From Sistotremastrum niveocremeum HHB9708 (lineage: Eukaryota; Basidiomycota; Agaricomycetes; Sistotremastrales; Sistotremastraceae): a DNA stretch of 64,000 nt. How positions within the stretch are numbered: the first letter of the stretch is position 1; each line of letters begins with the position of its first letter. Positions 56,894-64,000 of this stretch are shown here, piece after piece. The position numbers were made by a program, and so were the translations under genes. A model generated the notes under the pieces. That model made no database searches and was not told the DNA's origin. It worked only from the letters and a program-made list of their open reading frames with translations. The DNA is taken from the NCBI GenBank assembly GCA_001630475.1, contig KV419397.1, positions 441,758 to 505,757 on the forward strand, in the 5' to 3' direction.

Positions 56894-58424
56894 TCATTCT
56901 TCCATGATGTCCTTTTCGCCGGTCTTCTCTTTCTCCGTCGCCTGTTCGGCACTGATCGAGCCCATGGATCGCCAGACATTTCCCAGCGTTGCCTTCCAAA
57001 GGCGCACCCGCCCGTCGTTACCAGCGGATGAAAGTATTGTACTAGCGGAAGTAAAATTAATTCAGGGTCCCCCAAACAAGGAAAGCCTATAGGACGTACC
57101 CTGTTACGTTCCACTCGACTCGGCCGACGCTCAACCTGTTTGAAAAATGGCACCCTTTTAATGAATGCGCGACCTGATGGGGAGAAAGGATGACGGACCG
57201 ATGTTCAGAAAAATCGCCCACTAATGTTGCCGCCCATTTCTCCTTCTCTGAGCTCTCTTCACCTTCTTTGGGAAAGACACTCGGCGGTCTCACCCGCCAT
57301 ATCCTTACATGCCCATCTCGGGAACCAGTCGCGATGAGATGGTATGACCTCCCGCATGAGGGCGCCCAAGAGACTGACGTAATGGCATACGTTACAGGAG
57401 GCTCGGCGTCGCCGTTAGAGTCAGTCGATGGACTTGGAGCGAAAGGATCGAGTGTTAATAGAGTATGAGTCTGTTGCTGCGGGGTCGACACCTGTACAAT
57501 CTATATAGGAGAAAGTCGGGTTAGATGCTATGAATGATAGGCGAGTGCCGAAGATAGAGAGGGCGATGGACTCACTTTGACTTGCCCCCTTGTTCCCCAG
57601 CTCACCGCCAATATCTGACCCCAGTAATGATCTTTACACCAGCTCAATGACCAGCCGCCATCTGCCTCTTTAATTCCCGCGCCGGGATGACCGGGAGTCG
57701 CTCCAGCCTGAGGGGTAGGAGTAGTTGCACCGCCGTCCAAATTTGCGTGCGTCTGAGTAGGTGTAGCTACTACAGTATTTGATGCATGAGGTGTACCAGG
57801 GGTGGAAGAAGGAAGCGCGGCGACATCAAGAGAATCTGACAAATTCCAGTGCTGTTGATCGAGGCTCTCATATATCCTCAGCGTGTTGTCGGTGGCCAAT
57901 GTAGCCTGTAGTAGCCTTAATGATTCCAAGGTAGGGAGCGGTGTATGAAAGATGGCGACTGACAAGTCGAAGCCCAAAATGCGAGGGGGCAAATTCAACA
58001 GCTCTCACGCTCCCCTTGGCTTCTGTCAATAGAGCTCTCTCAATCCAACGTGCTGTTCCTGATCCGCTGGGTCGCTGTTCGACGAGAAATGAGGGTGCTT
58101 GCTCCCAAATCTTGACGGCTCGATCAAAGGATGCCGACGCAATCACGGCACCAAATTCAGGGTGAGCCCAGGACAGCTTGGCGATAGGTGCTTCGTGGGC
58201 CTTCCATTCATCTTCACAGGCCCAAGCGCCAGTCTCCTCGTTCTCCATTCGCCATATTTTTATTCTGTGTTAGGGGGCAGCTTCAATGATCAGGCAATGC
58301 AATAGCAGCGACGACCGCACCTTTGGTCCAAACTACACGTTGCCAGTCTCGATCCATAGAAGTCGAAGGCAGCGTCACACACCAAGTCGTCATGAGCAGG
58401 GGATATCAATCCAGTCTGAATCAT
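56894..58424 (-). CDS. SEH1: Nucleoporin Seh1 (WD40)
   Basis: WD40 protein shared by the Nup107-160 (Nup84) complex of nuclear pores and the SEA/GATOR2 complex that controls TORC1. Exons 58321-58424, 57964-58264, 57576-57905, 57199-57500, 57100-57135, 56894-57041; 406 aa. Visible: DDLVCDAAFDFYGSRLATCS, DQRIKIWRM, WKAHEAPIAKLSWAHPEFG, SASFDRAVKIWE, FAPSHFGLRLATLATDNTLR, WNLSD, SWGTRG, IATGSRDGHVRIWRV, RVEWNVTGTILSSAGNDGRV and LWKATLGNVWRSM. The 36-nt fifth exon is needed to join the last blade. Pro/Thr-rich and Glu-rich loops make it slightly longer than the yeast protein (349 aa). The donor after the fourth exon is GTCCGT. Confidence 0.93.
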
Positions 58425-59638
58425 CGCGTCGAAACACGCGTCACTCCGTCGACAGTCGCAAAGAGCTTAGTCAAAAATTGACAGCAGTCGAGTTGTGGAT
58501 CCAGAGATTATTAACGCCAGCGACCAACGACGTCGAAAATATTACTACAGAGCGTGGTGGCTGCTGACGGACGAACGCGTCCAAGGAACAGGAGTAGTTT
58601 CCGAATTCCGCTCAACTCCGAAGCTCAGACGCTGGTACACGATGTTCAACTTCTTTCTTTGTTGTATTCTGTCGCGAACAGCGAGCAACCCTTCTATTGA
58701 ACCGCCTGTTAGAGTTTACATGAAGCTAAGCGGTTGCACTCACCGCTTTAAAAGGCTTTTGTTGTCGTCTGGAAGCCCTGAAACCCCTTTCTTTCCCAGC
58801 CTCCTGGCCTGGCTGCGATCGTTAACCCATGGCCAGCTTGGGGCCCCGACATTCTCGTGTCTGCATTGTCCTGGAGAGTTTCATTAATGAATCCATTACG
58901 ATCGACGGTGGTCGCACTCGTTTCTACCCGATTCTTCGCCCGTGGAATTTATGCCCTTTTCAGTCGCTCGGAAATGAAATCCGGCACTGATGCGCTGATG
59001 GTCTATGTTCATGTGCTCTGCGAACGAGGGTGGCCTTCCCTTATGGTGTGGCTTGGGTCCCAAAATACCTGAAAGGTCCTGAACTTCAGTGCTCGTGACG
59101 CCGATGTATAACTTTGGTTGACGTCTTGTCTACCCTGGGGCATGTCGGACCTTGCATTCAATGGCGTAAAAATTGGCATGTTTTCTCTTTTATCCGTTTC
59201 TCCATGTGTCACAAGATAACCTGGTACAGGATCCGATCATCCAAAGTGGTGGGGATCTGTCGACACGCTGATCTTATCGCTATCCTACTCACGCTCCAAG
59301 TACCTGTCTGCGTGCTTCTAGTAAGCCCATTCGTTCACATCACCGCACTATCTGGGATCTGGGAAGCGACTTCATTGGTCGGGCAAGTTGAAGAAATAGC
59401 CTATCATGAACAGATTGCGTCGTTTTTGCTTGGAAATCCCCATGAGAACTGCGTTATGATGGCATTTCATTTCCCAATTCTCCGCGGTCCCTTTCGGTTC
59501 CCTTCGGCTGGCCGTTGACTAGGCCTTTTGTTGCGATATTGGCGGTCACGGGATCGAGGGTTGCGGGTCCTTAAAAGCCAACAACTCGTTGAAACCAGGT
59601 GTCACACCTCACCTTTTTCTGCCCCCAACCGCACACCA
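58425..59638. other. Divergent intergenic region, about 1.2 kb
   Basis: Between the Seh1 start and the next plus-strand gene; presumably both promoters. Short frames on both strands lack coding character. Just before the gene at 59639 the sequence is C/T-rich (ACCTTTTTCTGCCCCCAACC), a usual fungal start-site context. Confidence 0.45.
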
Positions 59639-60403
59639 ATGAACGAATTCGACGAAAGAAGCTCGTATTCTCGCCACGGAGGGCCCCTGGCCCGCCCTGC
59701 TTCTCGTGCCTATGCCAGCCCATACAGTTCGTCGGCTCATACCTGGTCTCCCCACAGCCAGCGCCGATATCCCTCATCTTCCTCCTCGCACTATGTCACT
59801 TCTGAAGCCGCCGACGCTATTCCGCTGGACGCGGGGTATATGTCTGAAGGCTATCAGTCGAGCAGATACGATCGCCACGGTCGTTCCTTCTCCTCGAGGG
59901 CCCCGATAGACGAGTCGAGCGAGGACATCGCGCGTCAGATGCGTGAGCAAGATCGGATGGGAGTCGCACCGCCTCCTCCCTCTAGTCGTCACTACAGGTC
60001 GAGGACCCCCGGCTATGTCACTAGCCTCGACAATTCGCCCAGCTTCCCCATGCCCCACTCATCCCTTTCTTCCGCCAACGCTTACGGTATTCTACCGCTT
60101 GAGCAATCAACGGAATACGTTAATCCTCTCTATGATCAACAAGCCATGGCTTATGCTGCCGCCGAAGACCCTTATACCGGGGGCGACTGGAGTTCTGACG
60201 GAAGTTCCGAAGCTTCTCATCGCGGCTACGGACGCCAAAGTCAGAGCCGCCATCGTCACTATCCAGGCCAGCATCGACTAACCGAATATGGTCGTGAGGT
60301 CTTTGACGGTTTCGAGTGGGTTCCCGAATCTGAGTCCCGCGATATGGGATCCGTGGGTGGATTGGGCTCGATCACTCGCTCAGGGTACACCTCTCGTTCT
60401 TAG
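59639..60403 (+). CDS. Hypothetical disordered Ser/Tyr/Arg-rich protein
   Basis: Single-exon ORF, ATG at 59639, 254 aa. Not recognised. The protein is low in hydrophobics and rich in Ser, Tyr, Arg, His and Gly (SRHGGPLARPASRAYASPYS; SHRGYGRQSQSRHRHYPGQH). Short acidic helical islands stand out: SSEDIARQMREQDRMG and the C-terminal REVFDGFEWVPESESRDMG, the latter likely conserved. No signal peptide, membrane segment or catalytic motif. The composition fits an RNA-associated or phase-separating protein, but that is only inference. The frame is uninterrupted by plausible introns and has coding-like codon use. Downstream follows a long pyrimidine-rich 3' region. Confidence 0.7.
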   Translation: MNEFDERSSYSRHGGPLARPASRAYASPYSSSAHTWSPHSQRRYPSSSSSHYVTSEAADAIPLDAGYMSEGYQSSRYDRHGRSFSSRAPIDESSEDIARQMREQDRMGVAPPPPSSRHYRSRTPGYVTSLDNSPSFPMPHSSLSSANAYGILPLEQSTEYVNPLYDQQAMAYAAAEDPYTGGDWSSDGSSEASHRGYGRQSQSRHRHYPGQHRLTEYGREVFDGFEWVPESESRDMGSVGGLGSITRSGYTSRS

Positions 60404-61068
60404 GTCGTGCTTCCAGTTGTCTGATCTCAACATTTCCCAATCCTCCAGTTATCGCACGCGATCTTACCGCTATTAAGCGGCTTCACCACTCCCAAAAAAG
60501 TCATCGCTTTCATACGAGCATCCGAATCAGCTTTATCGCGATCCCCATCTCACCCTTAGACGGCCACACGCCTATCCTCACGATGACCGCATGCGTCATT
60601 AAAACACGTCTTACCATTAGTATCCCACGTGCGACCGTGCATGAAACTTTCCATACTCTGTTTAATACCCGTTTAACTTCTTGATTTCCCTGCCTTTCTA
60701 TTGTTTCATATTTCTTCCCGTTTCTGGAATTTTTCTACCGATTTCATATATCTTCCCTCTCTTCTCTTCACGTTTCAGGTCTTAGCTAATTCCGCTTGAG
60801 TATCTTCTTGGCATTTGTCTCTAGGTCCTTATGCTCAATGTTTCCCGTCTTCACATCGTAGCTATCAGACTCAATTATGTCATTTTTACCACTCATCTCT
60901 AAGGACGTTTCAATGAAATCAGCATATGTTACAGAGAACGCACAGGAAAATAGCTAGTAAGATACATCGTAAGTAATCACAAGTTGTACAGCAAACGGAT
61001 GAAAAGCGCTATAACAATCGACCCAGAGATAAGCATGTTCCAAACCCCAAAATACAGACACGAAAAAG
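60404..61068. other. Convergent 3' region
   Basis: About 660 bp between the convergent ends of the disordered-protein gene and F-box family B member 2. Pyrimidine-rich for about 400 bp and probably 3' UTR; nothing else seen. Confidence 0.45.
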
Positions 61069-62555
61069 CTAACGACCGATCTTACGGAGAGCGCTATCCA
61101 TGATGCGGTATATTGGCTTTTCTGGACGAGACCAACGATTCAACCTATAACGCTCAGTTTTCGGCTCTTTGATTTTCGGGCGCACTAAAGCTCATCGCAT
61201 CAGATTATGGTTTACTCTCAGATGGCGAGAAATTTACCTGGATGTAGTTCGATAAGAAGCTCTATACCTCGTTTCGCGCACTTATCCTTCAACAAGAAGG
61301 CAAGGATGCGCCATATCTCAAGATCGTTCCGTTTCAAGGGCCAAAATAACTTAATACGTCTGAGACCTGTAGATGATGGGCCTGGTGGCATGATGTCTAG
61401 AAGCATGGATACGCCCCAAACGACGTTGAAGGGACTGTCAGCGGGACACCAGGACTTGGTGTAGCGGATAATGAGTGTGTGTATGTTGAGTGGAAGAGGA
61501 GACGTAATCGGAGGGTAAATCCCAGAAATCTGGATCTCAAGGGTCTCTAGACCCGTCAGATATACCAATGGGTGAGGTTTTTGTCGGAATTCGAAGACAT
61601 GATCGACACAGAGGTGTTTCAGTGTAGGAGCGATTGGGGCGAAATCTGAGGAAGGGTGGAAAAAGGGATATCGACGGATTTCTTGTTCGGATTCGATGAA
61701 GCGGGAGTTCTTGATCGTGAGGGAATGAAGCGAGGAGCGCGAGGCAATGATGAGACTTTTTAGGGGACCCTGCTCCATGGTGCAATTGTTGAGAGTCAGA
61801 TGGCGAAGCTTTGGCATGAAGGTGCCCTGGAATTTGGATGGCGCATGGGGCCATGACCAGACATCGATATACACGCCTTCCAGCGTTAGCCGCTCGAGAT
61901 TAGGAAGATCAATCTCCTTCCATGGCGACATCTCCATGAAGGCGGGGTAGCAGAAAGTCTTTCTGAGCACCATGGTCTTCAGATTCTCTCGCAGCTCCGG
62001 AGTCACCTCGAAAAGGGCAGGTAGCCCAATTCCAGCGCTATCAGCCTGAAAGGGGGCGTGAATGCTGACAAGCCTATTACAGCAGCCCATTATTTTGTTC
62101 ATGAGGTTGACAAGGTCGTCGTAGTCGTTACTCGACATTCTGGCAGGTCGGGGAACTCGATCGCGCCCAATGACCGAAAGAAGCTGAGTACGCCACGGAG
62201 ATCCAGGGAAGTATGTGCTGTGAACGAAGGGGACAATGAACTTGCGGATATGGTTGGAAAGGGCGGGGTTGTCGGTGAGCGTTTGGAGGAGAAGGCGCGA
62301 TGCTTTGTTCGAAGTCATCTCTATTGTCCGATAAAGGACTTCGTTCGCTGCTGGCGTCCATGCACGACAGACCAAGGTGGCCGCTCGAAGTGATTTCCTG
62401 TTAAAGGAAAGCAGAGACAGATGGCGTAGAATGCGCAGAAGGATTTCCGTCGGCAGATACTGGGCGACGGACTGCTCTCTTCCCATCGTCGATTTTGAAA
62501 CCGCCCCCTTCCCTTTCCGACGTCCTCGTGCCAGGACGAGGGATTTGCCAGCCAT
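61069..62555 (-). CDS. F-box protein, family B member 2
   Basis: Paralog of the gene at 39307-40793. Exons 61239/61238-62555 and 61069-61166 (phase-1 intron 61167-61237), 471 aa. A basic start (MAGKSLVLARGRRKGKG) may act as a nuclear signal. The F-box follows: YLPTEILLRILRHLSLLS, RAATLVCRAWTPAANEVLYR. The LRR-like body includes PNLERLTLEGVYI, MPKLRHLTLNNCTM and LHSLTIKNSRF. Shared with the paralog: FPGSPWRTQ, MSSNDYDDLVNLMNKI, the PFNVVWGVSMLLD block (there NPFEVIWALSALL) and the spliced end MDSALRKIGR. Reading through the intron would end in an unrelated short tail. Probably an SCF adaptor; target unknown. Confidence 0.87.
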
Positions 62556-63942
62556 AATAGCTGCCAGCGCCCATAGGGGTTAGCCTTGTCCATCATTATC
62601 ACCATCAGAAGACAGCACTGACCTCAAATTTCGTGAGTAGGGCGATCCGGAGTCAACTGGTAAGTAAAGAGTGTTTAAAAGATTAACGAGTGAGCTGCGG
62701 GTGCATCCAAATGTTGCAAGCTGGCTGTGTTGGAATGCAGGCACAAGGGCGCGGTCCGCCTGGATAGGGAGACACTGCCTCGAGGTATGGCTACACCGAG
62801 CAGTAGCCAGATAAGCAAGGGCGACAGGCGATAGGGCGCTCCGGTATGAAAAATTGTGCAACCAGACGGTATGAACGAACGAAAAGCCAAAGTCGCTTCT
62901 GGTCGCGCGCGGCGGGAGACAGGAACAGACTTGAGCGAATTCTCCGAAGAACATAATAATCCCGCTAATCGTGGGAACTTTGTGTACAACATCTTCTCTT
63001 CACAACCCTCAAACAAGTTCGTATGGTCGTTAACAGCATCGCAATTCATTGACGCAAAATGTGATAGCCTTGTGTTCTGGACATCTCTGCGGTTACTTGT
63101 TGGACATGACAAGGCCGGCTCGCTTCTTTGATGATGGCAGATTTACTGGATCCTGACAATGCTCATCGAAATTCGAAACTGCTGTTGGCTATATTGGTAC
63201 TAGTAATGATTCTTGTCTCCGTACTTAGAGCTTAAACGTGCTGATCTTTTACACAGCCCATTGTGCCGACTTTGAGCGCCTGTGATTTCGCGACCACTGC
63301 TTCGTCTTCGCTATGTCTTCGTTGGAGGCGAGTGCAGTTCCACCAGCTCCGGCAAAACTACATAACATCGTAGCACGCGGTGCTTTAGCCCACCTCACGA
63401 AAGAGAGGTGAATTTAAGTGTCTTATCTGAGCTGGAATTTCTCTTGAGTTGCTGTACAGTCATCATAATAGCAATCGAATGTATATGTAGTACCATGTAC
63501 AGCATTAAGAATAAATCGAATTATATTCGGCTCATTCGCCGATATCTCCGACAACGCGTCACCGGCTGGGCTGATACATCGTTCATTCAGCTCGCTCAAT
63601 TCTGCGGATTGGCGGCTGGAAAGTGACAGGTGGGTAGGTTCACAGGTGTAGAGCATAAATATCTAGTTTATTTGGCGAATGAGGCTGAGGCAGAGGAGCG
63701 GCTGGCAATATGGCCGAGATACACAGATTTCACCTCGAGCACCCCCCTGCACTCCCTTTCCGCCGTTAACCCCGGGATGACGTAAGAGAAGGACGGACAC
63801 TTAAATTCACCTCGCATTCGCTCGGTGAATCACGTGGCAGGGGACGGCTGTAACGTTGCAGTGTCGTTCCAACGGCATCTCTCAATAACCTCACATCATT
63901 TCGTCGGGATTGCAACGGGAAACTCAGGCACGTCAGGCAAAT
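62556..63942. other. Intergenic region with inverted-repeat segment
   Basis: No supported gene. A 32-codon frame (63313-63411) stops inside the left arm of an inverted repeat, which is listed separately. Other frames are short and overlap on both strands. Confidence 0.4.
63405..63813. repeat. Segment bounded by 18-bp perfect inverted repeats
   Basis: GAGGTGAATTTAAGTGTC at 63405-63422 is repeated exactly, inverted, at 63796-63813. Length and layout fit a small non-autonomous DNA element (MITE-like), about 409 bp. No target-site duplication is visible next to the arms. Each arm is also next to a small local hairpin (CACCTC...GAGGTG on the left; ATTCACC...GGTGAAT on the right). No coding capacity. 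Confidence 0.45.
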
Positions 63943-64000
63943 ATGGATCCCGCAACCACCACCACCAACTTGGTCCAGGGCCATGATTGCCAGTGCCATT
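63943..64000 (+). CDS. Possible start of a gene cut by the right edge
   Basis: ATG at 63943 opens a frame that stays open to the end of the window (MDPATTTTNLVQGHDCQCH). Nineteen codons are too few to identify anything. A CACGTG core lies about 110 bp upstream at 63831. Low confidence. Confidence 0.25.
   Translation, partial: MDPATTTTNLVQGHDCQCH

Noticed and set aside
1-64000. tRNA, rRNA, CRISPR or viral/LTR elements
   Set aside because: I looked for tRNA B-box sequences on both strands, regular spaced repeats, and reverse transcriptase, integrase or capsid motifs, and found none that hold up. A computational scan (tRNAscan-SE, RepeatMasker) would be needed to be sure.

Overview
The window is nuclear DNA of a filamentous basidiomycete, most likely an Agaricomycete mushroom. 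Protein genes are cut by many short GT-AG introns, mostly 45-70 nt, some with tiny first exons or micro-exons. The housekeeping proteins are fungal in type, and intergenic spaces are short except for one large gap. I see no rRNA, tRNA, CRISPR or intact transposon. All exon boundaries below come from splice consensus, reading frame and remembered family alignments; none is backed by transcripts.

Layout. 1-9.4 kb: the 5' part of a secreted GH18 chitinase (minus), an NAD(P)-dependent aldehyde dehydrogenase (plus), the RNA polymerase III subunit Rpc17/RPC9 (minus) and a bHLH transcription factor (minus). 9.4-19.9 kb: a gap of more than 10 kb with no convincing gene, upstream of the bHLH gene. 19.9-24.8 kb: a bZIP transcription factor and a sphingoid-base-phosphate phosphatase (both minus). 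24.8-27.5 kb: a second gap. 27.5-30.8 kb: a disordered protein preceded by an overlapping uORF, then a class II-like eIF4E cap-binding protein. 31.2-46.3 kb: an accessory zone with three paralogous F-box-like proteins, one F-box protein of a second family, a type B carboxylesterase and a USP deubiquitinase. 46.9-58.4 kb: a compact housekeeping block with mitochondrial AsnRS, a small Cys-rich membrane protein, SRP19/Sec65, Swc5, serine hydroxymethyltransferase, a Bin3/MePCE RNA methyltransferase and the nucleoporin Seh1. 59.6-62.6 kb: a disordered protein and a second member of the second F-box family. 62.6-64 kb: mostly non-coding, with an 18-bp perfect inverted repeat about 390 bp apart.

How the genes relate. 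The genes do not form one pathway. RNA and translation functions recur (Pol III subunit, eIF4E, mitochondrial AsnRS, SRP19, Bin3 methyltransferase), and the other functions are scattered. The fast-changing part is the F-box set: five genes in two families between 31 and 62.6 kb, probable substrate adaptors of SCF ubiquitin ligases, with a deubiquitinase gene among them. The bHLH protein has the residues expected to read CACGTG, and CACGTG palindromes lie upstream of the carboxylesterase and AsnRS genes; a regulatory link is only an inference.

Most useful leads: a probable 51-nt stop-free intron hidden in the second F-box-like gene (predicted from its paralogs), an 8-nt micro-exon and dual start in the SHMT gene, a GC-AG intron in the Rpc17 gene, an eIF4E with Cys in place of the usual dorsal Trp, the ATGA-overlapping uORF, and the inverted-repeat segment near the right end.
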